DNA from: Hydrogenophaga sp. IBVHS1
GTDB taxonomy: Bacteria > Pseudomonadota > Gammaproteobacteria > Burkholderiales > Burkholderiaceae_C
Assembly (NCBI RefSeq): GCF_002127265.1
Contig: NZ_NFUU01000002.1
Coordinates: forward strand, 585,054-649,053
Direction of reading: 5' to 3'
Length of the DNA stretch: 64,000 bases
How positions within the stretch are numbered: position 1 is the stretch's first letter; each line of letters begins with the position of its first letter. Shown here piece by piece: positions 53,064 to 60,222 of the stretch. Position numbers and translations under genes: made by a program. The notes under the pieces are model-generated. The model ran no database searches. It was not told the DNA's origin and saw only the letters and a program-made list of their open reading frames with translations.

Positions 53064-53327
53064 TCAGCGACGACTGCCAGCTGCTCCTAAGAACACGACA
53101 CGCGCTGAACAAGCGACTTCATTGAGGTGCTTTGTCCTAGAGCTATTCCAAGGTTCCATGAGAGCACTGCTTTCTAGAGAGCTCAGCACCAACGTGTGCA
53201 CCTGCTTGGTCGACACGTGATGCCCCAGAAGTTGCGCAAGTGATGTTGCCAGCCGGCGTGTAGGGCGCTTGGATTGACGGGCAGCGCCGCTCAGGGTTTC
53301 CATGTTCACCTCAAGGAGGCGGTACAT
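53064..53327 (-). CDS. Small hypothetical protein, possible element gene
   Basis: This is an 87-residue basic protein with no recognised family. The N-terminal half (AARQSKRPTRRLATSLAQLLGHHVSTKQVHTLVLSSLE pattern) looks helical and basic. The start ATG 53327 is preferred because GGAGG lies five bases upstream; a second ATG at 53303 also has a fair site. It could be a DNA-binding helper of the element, but nothing proves it is expressed. Confidence 0.4.
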   Translation of the reverse strand: MYRLLEVNMETLSGAARQSKRPTRRLATSLAQLLGHHVSTKQVHTLVLSSLESSALMEPWNSSRTKHLNEVACSARVVFLGAAGSRR

Positions 53328-53813
53328 CCGATCCTCCGGGTTAAGGCAGTGATTGCGGGGGAACTCGGTGTGCCCCGGTGTGTTCCTGACTCGTTGCTGG
53401 GCGGACGCGTTTTGCTCGTCTTTCGTCACGGTGAGAATCGACCCAACGGCGGTGTCAAGATCATTTTTTTGAGCGTGATTGAAGTCATGGTCGAGGCTCG
53501 TGTGAGGAAAACATGGGCGTGGACATGGCGTATGGGCGTAGCAGTCGATCGAGAGACTCTCTTATGGTTCAGAACTAGCGACAGAAGTGTCAATCCGTCC
53601 TCTCGCGCCCAGCGCGGGCATCTGACATTCACCCGTTCAATTTTGTACGTCGAAACGATGCAGCTCTAGTGAATTTAATCAACAGGGGGTCGATATCGGT
53701 GGGTTCTCCCCGCGTTAGGCGGGGGAGCGTGACGAGGGAAGGGCATTAATGTTGAGGTGCTTTCAAGGGCCTAGGCTCTTTTTACCCCCAACTACTGCAC
53801 TGGAACAGTTCAA
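53328..53813. other. Stretch without a convincing gene; one strong hairpin
   Basis: Open frames here have no good start sites or recognisable domains. The clear feature is a hairpin at 53706-53727 (CTCCCCGC, loop GTTAG, GCGGGGGAG with one bulged G), 87 bp before the degenerate recombinase gene. A similar CGCGTTAG-CGGG-GAG hairpin stands at 60499-60524, upstream of the intact recombinase gene. Confidence 0.6.
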
Positions 53814-54497
53814 ATGCAAGACGATATCCCGAAGAATCCCAAGCGACAGAGGGCCATGCGCAATCCCGACGTTGAGAACACCAGATGTATGTCAGTTGTA
53901 GATTGGCTGGCAAGGGCAAGGGCAAGTTCAAGAGAGTTCATAGCCGAGTGCGAAGAACTAATAGCGAGGGTGGCAACAACTAGCCCTCATGAGGCGTTGT
54001 TGTGTGAGCTGATGCTGGTGTCTGGTCTTGAGCTATCCGAGGCTCTGAACTTTAAGCCGCTCGAATCAATTACGCCTGATGGATTGCTTATCAAATCGAG
54101 GGAAACAAATGGGCGGTCACGTTTAGTCCCTTTTGCGAAGTTGCCCCGTTCGCTACATCGTCAATGTAAGGTTTACTCTCGCTGTTTGCAACATTCAGTG
54201 AAAATTTCCGGCAATACAATGAGATATGAAGGTTTGTCTAAAGATCAGAGCTATCGAAGGTTTGAGCGTACGCTCGCAGTCCACTATATCTCTACCAGTT
54301 CAATGCAGATAACCTATCAAGACCTGCGTCTTGCGTATGCTCGCCTCATGTTTGAGGAATGTATAGGTTACCGGCAGACCGCCGAAAGCCAAAATACGCT
54401 CCAATCGATGCTAATAAACTATTTTGGGGTGCAGCCGGCCATCAAAGCGGTCATGCAAGCGCTGGGCTACAGTCCTCCGACTTCCACATTTGGTTGA
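53814..54497 (+). CDS. Tyrosine-recombinase-like protein lacking catalytic residues
   Basis: This 227-residue protein aligns with the catalytic domain of the recombinase at 60961. GLELSEALNFKP matches GLRVKEALCFRP with the catalytic Arg replaced by E73; QDLRLAYARLMFEE matches HGLRHQFAADMFED with His replaced by Q169 while R172 remains; ALGYS replaces ALGHW; and the protein ends at STFG, with no nucleophilic tyrosine. It should not cut DNA but may still bind it. It lacks the N-terminal domain. The base composition is more AT-rich than the flanks. An intact reading frame argues for a kept function, perhaps regulation of recombination. Confidence 0.72.
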   Translation: MQDDIPKNPKRQRAMRNPDVENTRCMSVVDWLARARASSREFIAECEELIARVATTSPHEALLCELMLVSGLELSEALNFKPLESITPDGLLIKSRETNGRSRLVPFAKLPRSLHRQCKVYSRCLQHSVKISGNTMRYEGLSKDQSYRRFERTLAVHYISTSSMQITYQDLRLAYARLMFEECIGYRQTAESQNTLQSMLINYFGVQPAIKAVMQALGYSPPTSTFG

Positions 54498-55762
54498 TTT
54501 GGGTGGCCAATGACAGCGCCGCTGCGCGTGGCCCAGGCGACGGAAAGCACGTGTTTTGCTGCAAAACGGATGGTGTGGGCCATCCAAGGGATATCGCCCG
54601 GGTTACTGAGAACGACGATACGCGCCTGACTGCCCGATGCCGCGAGTGAAGACCAGAGCTCCAGAGACGGCTTCAACTCGTACTGCGGCCAACGTTGATA
54701 CGCAACTTCAAAGCGTGGAAGCGGCGGTCGATCGGCAGCACGGCCAGTGTTCTCTCGAACAGATGAGTTTATTGCTATCACCTCGACATTGCAGACGCGA
54801 TTCAGCATCGTGATTGAGATGGCCACCGTATTCGGGAGCAAAGCTGTGCAGTCCGAAGAACTTGTTGGCGAGGGTTCCGAGATCGCAGTGGCCAAGTTCA
54901 CTACTAGCCCGATCTTGTGGTGAGTCACTGCCGTACGAAGTTCCTTTAGGACCGCCTCCCGTTCTGTGGAAAGCTTCACCCCGAAGTGCCACTGGGGTGT
55001 GAACACCAGCAGGATCGGTTCATACTGCAAATTGACCAAGGCGAGCTTGCCGAGCAGCGCATCCAGACGCATGGCTTGATTACGCTGTATGTCGGACCTT
55101 TGAAGCTCCACCTGAGATCGATTGGTCGGCATCGCTGCGACCGGACCTGCGTGGCTCGGCGCGGCCGTCTGATCGAAGGTCCCTCCCAATATCACAGTGG
55201 TGCAGATGGCAAAGGCGAGCGATCGCCCGGAGATCACGCTCACCGGTGCTTGCTGCTCACGTTCTCTGCGAATGGCGGTGACCAGCAGCGAGGTCAATAC
55301 GCCAGCAACGACAAAGGTCAGCGCGCCCATTCCCCCTTTGCCGATGAAGAGCCAACCCAGGCCAGGATGCGCCAAACCCCATCCACCCATCGGCGTGATG
55401 AGTGTCACGAACCAAACGCCCAACAATGTGATGAACGGTCGAAATGCTGTCGGGTGGTGGCCACCATTGAGCGACCATACCGCCGAAGAGAAGGCCAGAA
55501 CCAGGCTAGTGGTCACCAGCCTTTCCCACCCATCTATGCCCTGCGTGACCAGCAGCTCGCTGATCGCATAGGGACTCAGCGCGCCAAGGTAATAGCCAGC
55601 AGAGATTGCTAAAGCTCGCAGACGCGTCGGCTGAAGTCCGCACATGAAAGGCAGCAGGATGCTGAGAGCGCCGCCCCATGCGGTCCCAGGCCAGGCCACA
55701 TAGCCAAGGGAGAGTCCACAGACGCCAAGCGCAAGCAGATACATCTCAAGACAGCGCTTCAC
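54467..55762 (-). CDS. traB: TraB-like conjugal transfer membrane protein
   Basis: This is a protein of about 431 residues. The N-terminal part has six or more helices (LEMYLLALGVCGLSLGYVAWPG, ALSILLPFMCGL, ALAISAGYYLGAL and others), and the C-terminal half is a soluble domain resembling a nitrilase/apolipoprotein acyltransferase-type fold. This matches TraB proteins of conjugative plasmids and integrative elements. GTG 55762 overlaps the upstream stop (GTGA), giving coupling. The 3' end overlaps the degenerate recombinase gene by 31 bp on the opposite strand. No relaxase or mating-pair genes are in the window. Confidence 0.68.
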   Translation of the reverse strand: MKRCLEMYLLALGVCGLSLGYVAWPGTAWGGALSILLPFMCGLQPTRLRALAISAGYYLGALSPYAISELLVTQGIDGWERLVTTSLVLAFSSAVWSLNGGHHPTAFRPFITLLGVWFVTLITPMGGWGLAHPGLGWLFIGKGGMGALTFVVAGVLTSLLVTAIRREREQQAPVSVISGRSLAFAICTTVILGGTFDQTAAPSHAGPVAAMPTNRSQVELQRSDIQRNQAMRLDALLGKLALVNLQYEPILLVFTPQWHFGVKLSTEREAVLKELRTAVTHHKIGLVVNLATAISEPSPTSSSDCTALLPNTVAISITMLNRVCNVEVIAINSSVRENTGRAADRPPLPRFEVAYQRWPQYELKPSLELWSSLAASGSQARIVVLSNPGDIPWMAHTIRFAAKHVLSVAWATRSGAVIGHPNQPNVEVGGL

Positions 55763-56667
55763 TGCCGTACCTCGGGGTGGCGCGCGGCTAGCAGGCCCAG
55801 GTGGGAGACGATTCGTGACAGGCCCGTCGAGCCAATCAGATGGGACCGGAGGGGGACGCGAAGCTTTGACGCTGCATCGCCAGCTCGCGCGATATGGATC
55901 CACCTGCGATCCGCATCGCATCGGTCGAGACGAAGATCCCAGGTGTCATGGCCTGAGAGCTCGATCTCCAGCGTCAGCCAGTCGCAGATTCCCTTGGAAA
56001 ATGCCTCTGCGGCGGGTAATACCGGACCTACCTTCGCGACGCATGCACCGTCTATCTCCAACACGAATTTCAGGACAGCTCTAAGGCGTTCGTCTTCGTG
56101 CAAACGGCTGAGCCATCTGCTTGGCCAGCCTCGTTCACTGCTTGCCACGAGCAGGATGAAGCCGACGCGCAGCGCTGAGTTGTTTTCGGGTTGATGTGCC
56201 TGAAGCGCCAGCCTATGTTGAAACGTGGCACCTCCGGGCAGCGCGTGTTCCAGCAAGAAGCGGGTGGTCTCAGGCCCCCAGTGCTCAAGCTCTGCAACCC
56301 ACGGTAGCCGGCGCAGGACATTTGTGCGAACGCCTTCGGGTGCCCAATGTCGCAGGCCATCCTGAACCAAGTCCCAATGTGTTGAGCGCGGTGATAGAGC
56401 TGGGCCACTTTTGACGCTCACAAGGTCCATCTCGCTGAACAGTGCGGGGATCACCAAGAGTTCATTGAATGTGACTTTTTGGCGGTGCCGGTATGCCAGC
56501 CGAGTCGCTGTGACTGCGACTTGGTCCAGATCCTCTGCAGCTTGTACCCTGGGATGCATAGCGTGCTCGCACGTGAGCTTGGAAGTACGCCCAGCATCCC
56601 TGGTTTGGCGTCCTTGTTCCATCTTGCTCAAACACCACACATTTGGTGGTTGTGGTTTTTCGTTCAT
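55759..56667 (-). CDS. Hypothetical protein of the transfer operon
   Basis: This is a 302-residue soluble protein without a recognised domain. It contains HPRVQAAEDLDQVAVTATRLAYRHRQKVTFNELLVIPALF near the N terminus and a tryptophan-rich middle. Start ATG 56667 follows GGAGAG. It is directly upstream of and coupled to the TraB-like gene, so it may be a partner in transfer or entry exclusion. I can only say it belongs to the same transcription unit. Confidence 0.6.
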   Translation of the reverse strand: MNEKPQPPNVWCLSKMEQGRQTRDAGRTSKLTCEHAMHPRVQAAEDLDQVAVTATRLAYRHRQKVTFNELLVIPALFSEMDLVSVKSGPALSPRSTHWDLVQDGLRHWAPEGVRTNVLRRLPWVAELEHWGPETTRFLLEHALPGGATFQHRLALQAHQPENNSALRVGFILLVASSERGWPSRWLSRLHEDERLRAVLKFVLEIDGACVAKVGPVLPAAEAFSKGICDWLTLEIELSGHDTWDLRLDRCDADRRWIHIARAGDAASKLRVPLRSHLIGSTGLSRIVSHLGLLAARHPEVRQ

Positions 56668-56763
56668 GGCATCTCTCCAGCTCGACGGGTGGACTGTTTC
56701 GCACGAATCCAGTCGCACGCCTTTTGGCTTTGGCTTATCGGTGATGACTTTGTCATGACTGAA

Positions 56764-56952
56764 TCAGTAGTCGCTGTCCTGCCAGAGGCGGTACAGGTGG
56801 TCCTCCTCCATCTGATCTTGAATCTGCTTGTAGGGATCGTCATCGTCGTCATCGGAGTTTGATGATCGGCCTCTCGCGCTGCTGTTGCCTTGAAACGCGA
56901 TTACGACAACAAAAATCATGAACCCGAGCACCAGCCAAGTTGTGGAGTTCAT
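56764..56952 (-). CDS. Small single-pass membrane protein with acidic tail
   Basis: This is a 62-residue protein with one N-terminal hydrophobic segment (TTWLVLGFMIFVVVIAF, residues about 4-20) followed by a cytoplasmic or periplasmic tail with six successive aspartates and a charged helix. AGGAG lies eight to ten bases before ATG 56952. It overlaps the upstream gene by four bases (ATGA), so it is real and coupled. The family is not recognised. Confidence 0.7.
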   Translation of the reverse strand: MNSTTWLVLGFMIFVVVIAFQGNSSARGRSSNSDDDDDDPYKQIQDQMEEDHLYRLWQDSDY

Positions 56953-57329
56953 ACCCGAGCTCCTGTGAGGAAGGAACCTCGGCCAAGCGAGCGCCGTGGT
57001 TCCCTCGCGATGATTCGTGCAAGGGCCCAACGCAGAAAGCAAATCTGCTCTTGCAGGTTGCTAGGTTCAGGCATCGTGCGCAGCCCAAGCTCGTCGACCA
57101 TGGCCTCGAGCAGGGGATCCAAAGCACTACTGGTCGCCCAGAACGAGAATGCCAGGCCGGGCCGCAATTGACGCAGCTTCTGCACGAGCAGGTTGCGTCC
57201 GCACACTGACTTTAAGAGCCAGTGGGGTGCCCTGGTCATAGATCGATTCAGCGCGGCAACGTCGAAGTGCTGTCTCAGGCTGCGGCGCCACGCCGTGGCG
57301 CGAATCGCTTCTTGGTGAGTGGGAGTCAT
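56949..57329 (-). CDS. Hypothetical protein, first gene of the transfer-associated operon
   Basis: This is a 126-residue basic protein without a recognised family. Two helical stretches (LLVQKLRQLRPGLAFSFWATSSALDPLLEAMVDELG and LQEQICFLRWALARIIAREPRRS patterns) are visible. AGAGGAACGA before ATG 57329 is a good ribosome site. It leads the four-gene leftward operon that ends in traB. A role in DNA processing or regulation is possible. Confidence 0.6.
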   Translation of the reverse strand: MTPTHQEAIRATAWRRSLRQHFDVAALNRSMTRAPHWLLKSVCGRNLLVQKLRQLRPGLAFSFWATSSALDPLLEAMVDELGLRTMPEPSNLQEQICFLRWALARIIAREPRRSLGRGSFLTGARV

Positions 57330-57547
57330 TCGTTCCTCTTGCGTGTGGATTGGTCAGACCAAGTTCGCACAAGAGGCCCTGATGTCAAGGCCGCGCGGAC
57401 AATGTTTCGTCGACTGCAGCTCGCCCTGCAGGCCGCTGGCGAGCGGAGTACATCGGGTGAATGGAAAATCTAGGGGCCCGTTGCCAATGCTCAACAAACC
57501 AAGTTGCGATGACATTCGCAGGAGCACGCTTTTCCGCTGCGCTCAGC

Positions 57548-57575
57548 TTGCTTTCTGAGCATGGACGCCTAGAAT
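57548..57575 (+). promoter_or_regulatory. Candidate sigma-70 promoter for the small gene at 57610
   Basis: TTGCTT (57548-57553) and TAGAAT (57570-57575) are 16 bp apart, close to the sigma-70 consensus. The predicted start point, near 57582, lies 28 bases before the ATG, leaving room for the AGGAG site at 57600-57604. Confidence 0.5.
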
Positions 57576-57609
57576 ATTTTTCAACGATTGTGTTCAACCA
57601 GGAGTTCAA

Positions 57610-57762
57610 ATGTCGGCGCCAGATCTGCTCAAGGTATTCATGCTTGTTGGAATCCTGTTGGCCATTTGTGGAATCCGTTGGTTGAACAGAGAAATTGCAA
57701 GGCTTGCAGAGGAGAATCGGCGCAAGCGTACTTGTATGGGTTGCAGTGAAGAGTCACCCTGA
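57610..57762 (+). CDS. Small single-pass membrane protein (50 residues)
   Basis: This short protein has one transmembrane helix (LLKVFMLVGILLAICGIRWL, residues about 6-25), a charged helix (NREIARLAEENRRKR) and a CMGC motif near the C terminus. AGGAG at 57600-57604 is five bases before the ATG, and a promoter-like pair lies upstream. It points away from the transfer operon and toward the ParR-like gene. No family is recognised; it may be an entry-exclusion, holin-like or toxin-type peptide, without evidence to choose. Confidence 0.6.
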   Translation: MSAPDLLKVFMLVGILLAICGIRWLNREIARLAEENRRKRTCMGCSEESP

Positions 57763-57837
57763 AGTATTCACCTCACCACGATCTGTTGTTGATCGAGCTG
57801 ATGGTGACTACGTCACTTCATCCCACTCCTGGCCAAG

Positions 57838-58242
57838 TCAGGCCGACGCCTTTCGGTTCCTTGTTCGTTCGTACGCGGGTCCGAATATGCTCTTAAAGCT
57901 TGCATCGAACGGGCTGGCAACGGATGCTCCTTCCTCCAAGGGATTGGCAGCATTGACTTGGATGTTTTCAGGTACGCCAGTGGGAACCGATAGATTCAGG
58001 GGAGCGACTGACGCTTTAACTGCAGTTGGCGTGGGATGCAGTTGGCCGAAAGGCGGCAAGCTCCAGCGGCCCATGGCCATTCGGAACTGGTAGCCCAAGT
58101 GGACCAACTGCAGGATCTCCATGTTGAGACCTGCAGGGCTGATCCCCTTGAGATAGTCCAGGACTCCAACTCCATCGGGGGGAATCGTGACTCGGACCCG
58201 CAGAGCTTCGTCTGGATTCTGTGATCGTTTTCGTTGCGCCAT
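57838..58242 (-). CDS. Putative ParR-like ribbon-helix-helix partition protein
   Basis: This 134-residue protein has a short beta strand (ALRVRVTIPPD) followed by two helices (GVLDYLKGISPAGLNMEILQLVHLGYQFR pattern), the layout of a ribbon-helix-helix DNA-binding domain. The C-terminal half is proline-rich and low in complexity. It lies 16 bp after the parM-like gene on the same strand; in plasmid ParMRC systems the adaptor gene parR follows parM. Start ATG 58242. The assignment rests on context and predicted fold rather than on clear sequence similarity. Confidence 0.65.
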   Translation of the reverse strand: MAQRKRSQNPDEALRVRVTIPPDGVGVLDYLKGISPAGLNMEILQLVHLGYQFRMAMGRWSLPPFGQLHPTPTAVKASVAPLNLSVPTGVPENIQVNAANPLEEGASVASPFDASFKSIFGPAYERTRNRKASA

Positions 58243-58258
58243 GGTGTGATCCCTTTGA

Positions 58259-59344
58259 TCAACCGTTCGCGTAGGCTTCATTCGCAGCGTAGTCGGCGAC
58301 TACTTGGAAGCCGCGCACGTTGGAGAAGGTTGAGCCACCATCCATCTTCAGGCGGCGCCGCAGTCCGGGTGCGTGTTCACGGAGAAATTCAAAGAACACC
58401 GCACCACCACCACCGCAGACCAAGATGTTGTCAAAGTCATTCAAGGCGCCCACCGTGTTTAGCATTGCCTCGTAACCCCTGCGCAGGACCTCGTTGATGG
58501 CACCCTTGTATCGGGCCATTTCGTAGTCCTCGCCGCCAATGCGAACGGTTTCCCGGTTGTCGCGGATGGCCAGGTCAATCGCCTGAATCACACCGTATTG
58601 ATTCTTGAGCTCCGGATTGATCGCTTTGGCCACTTCGTACGCGCACGCCAGCATCGACTCTGGATGAGCACCCGACCGTTCGTAGTTGGGGACCTTGTCG
58701 TAGGCCGCCAGAAAGTCAATCGTTCCGCCGCCCACGTCGACCACGAGATTCCAACCGCTCATCTCGAAGTCCTTGTGCGTGAGGCCGTAGTAGTAAAGGG
58801 CTCCTAGGGGTTGCACCATGACGGAGGCGTCCAGCACCGTTACGTGCCTTGCACCCACTTCAGGATTTGGGCTGTTCAGTGCGTGTCGGCCGATGACCAG
58901 CTCGCGCAGGTGGTCACCGTATGCGTCAAAGGTGTTGAGGGGGAGTCCTACGGTCAGGTGCTGAATCGTCATCTCTTTCGGATTCCCTTCGTCACTGAGC
59001 ATGTAGTGCATGGCTCCCCGCATGAGCGCGAGATAGGAGGGAGAGGTGCAGTAGTCCTTCATGACGTGCCGTGGCTGGAGCCCCTTGAGGTGCATCTCGA
59101 CCCCACGACCGGCAAAGTGAGGCACCCCATTGATTTCGCTGATGCAGCCGTCGGCTCCAAGGGTGCCGGGGGCATGTCGGAAAGTAGCGCCTGCCCGTAA
59201 GGTGGCGGTGATCGACGGAAACAGGTCCGCATGGATGAGTGGGACACCTCGTGCCACCTTGTGGCCACAGGTGAACTTGGTATTGGCGTAGCCCACGTCG
59301 ATGGCTCGTGCGGGAACAGTGATCAGATGTGCGTCGCGTTTCAT
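58259..59344 (-). CDS. parM: ParM/StbA family actin-like ATPase
   Basis: This 361-residue protein has the actin-fold motifs in order: AIDVGYANTKF (phosphate 1, residues 14-24), LTVGLPLNTF, LVVDVGGGTIDFLA (phosphate 2) and ILVCGGGGAVFFEFL (adenosine). Such proteins form filaments that push plasmid copies apart. GGAGAG is six bases before ATG 59344. It heads a two-gene unit with the ParR-like gene. Its upstream region holds the ordered GGCCA array, the likely centromere. A longer frame reaching 59701 runs through that array and is thought to be non-coding. Confidence 0.85.
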   Translation of the reverse strand: MKRDAHLITVPARAIDVGYANTKFTCGHKVARGVPLIHADLFPSITATLRAGATFRHAPGTLGADGCISEINGVPHFAGRGVEMHLKGLQPRHVMKDYCTSPSYLALMRGAMHYMLSDEGNPKEMTIQHLTVGLPLNTFDAYGDHLRELVIGRHALNSPNPEVGARHVTVLDASVMVQPLGALYYYGLTHKDFEMSGWNLVVDVGGGTIDFLAAYDKVPNYERSGAHPESMLACAYEVAKAINPELKNQYGVIQAIDLAIRDNRETVRIGGEDYEMARYKGAINEVLRRGYEAMLNTVGALNDFDNILVCGGGGAVFFEFLREHAPGLRRRLKMDGGSTFSNVRGFQVVADYAANEAYANG

Positions 59345-59389
59345 AGGTCTCTCCAGGTTTCTTGCCTGCACAAAATTGTGCTGCTGGGA

Positions 59390-59418
59390 ATTCTGTTGGG
59401 GCCTTCGCACCTCTGCAA
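59390..59418 (-). promoter_or_regulatory. Candidate parM promoter
   Basis: Read leftward, TTGCAG (59418-59413) and CAGAAT (59395-59390) are 17 bp apart, a good sigma-70 arrangement. An inverted repeat GCACAA...TTGTGC (59368-59381) lies near the predicted start point. The promoter begins about 9 bp from the first GACCA of the array, so a ParR-like complex on the array would reach the promoter. Confidence 0.6.
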
Positions 59419-59426
59419 GCGATGCG

Positions 59427-59724
59427 GACCAGTTGCTGGCCACGGGAGGCCAAGTCGGGCCAGTGCAGGCCACAAACTGCAACTCTTGCGAAGCGAACCC
59501 TTGTCCACGCTGTTGTAGTGGCCAGGGCGGGCCACCTGAGGTCACTGGCGGCCACAAAGCATCCGCGCGGGAGGCGAGTCCCGGCAACCACGTCAGGGTA
59601 GGGGCCGTAGGAGGCCATGGCAGGCCAGTTGCGGCTACGACGCGCAGTGCGCACGCAGGGCTGAAGCTGGCTTCTTCGAAAGTGAGGCCACGAGTGGCCA
59701 TGGGCGGTCACAACGTGTGGGTCA
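59427..59724. repeat. Nested GGCCA array, candidate centromere (parC-like)
   Basis: Pentamers start at 59438, 59448, 59458, 59468; 59520, 59530, 59540, 59550; 59603, 59613, 59623, 59633; 59686, 59696, 59706. Eleven are exact GGCCA, two are GGTCA and one each is GGCCG and GGCTA. Within a block the step is 10 bp; block starts are 82, 83 and 83 bp apart, close to eight helical turns. GACCA at 59427 and GGTCA at 59720 flank the array off-register. The sequence between blocks is not conserved. The position upstream of parM fits a partition centromere that also controls the operon. Confidence 0.8.
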
Positions 59725-60222
59725 GCTAGAGAATCGCGCCTCACTGCGGTGTGAACCTTCGTGTGGATACGCGCAATCAGGTGGCTCTATTGATGTAGGG
59801 AGCTAGAGGGCAGGGCTGCCACTTCTTGTTTCCTCAATCGAAGAATCGTTTTACGCGTTCAAGTACCGTGTTGATGGCGAGATATCCACAGGGCCCTTTC
59901 ACCCAACCCACTTTGTGTGTCTGCAGGAGTGGTGGCAACCAGAGTGATATGAAGGCTTTTGATCTGAAATGACTTTTTTGCCTTTTGGCATGAATGACAC
60001 GCTGCGGGAGAGTGTTTTGCCATCTGTGGACAAGGGCTCGGGCAGCCTGCGTTGAGCGGTATCTGTCCCCAACTGGTCCGCATCACAAGACAAGACTGCA
60101 AACAGCATCTACTATTCGCTCACCTGTACCTCTGGTACTTAGACATCCCAGTGATGTCCCACTCCCTACACAGGGAAAACTGCTAACCGACGCTTCACCA
60201 TGAGTGTCCTAAGGCAACAAGC
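59725..60222. other. Gene-free stretch with three DnaA-box-like 9-mers
   Basis: No gene is supported. Three 9-mers each differ by one base from TTATCCACA: TGTGGATAC (59762-59770, reverse), ATATCCACA (59882-59890) and TGTGGACAA (60025-60033, reverse). A short palindrome GTACC-TCT-GGTAC lies near 60126-60138. The stretch separates the partition array from the structured region, and could belong to an origin of replication or transfer; no Rep gene is present. Confidence 0.4.

Noticed and set aside
53274..53669. Rightward 131-codon frame in the gene-free stretch
   Set aside because: No ribosome site, no recognisable domain and an erratic composition; the opposite-strand frame at 53064-53327 has better start signals.
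57695..58093. Rightward 132-codon frame opposite the ParR-like gene
   Set aside because: Shadow frame; the opposite strand has a start with neighbouring parM and a plausible DNA-binding fold.
59345..59701. Open frame of 119 codons in frame with parM, rich in Trp-Pro-Pro
   Set aside because: The Trp-Pro pattern is only the translation of the reverse complement of the GGCCA repeats; the ParM family starts at the ATG at 59344, which has a good ribosome site.
59427..59724. CRISPR array
   Set aside because: The repeated unit is only five bases, the spacing is 10 bp, and no cas genes are present.
59859..60101. Leftward frames of 80 and 69 codons near 60 kb
   Set aside because: Cys/Ser-rich without domain or ribosome site; they lie in a region better explained by non-coding elements.
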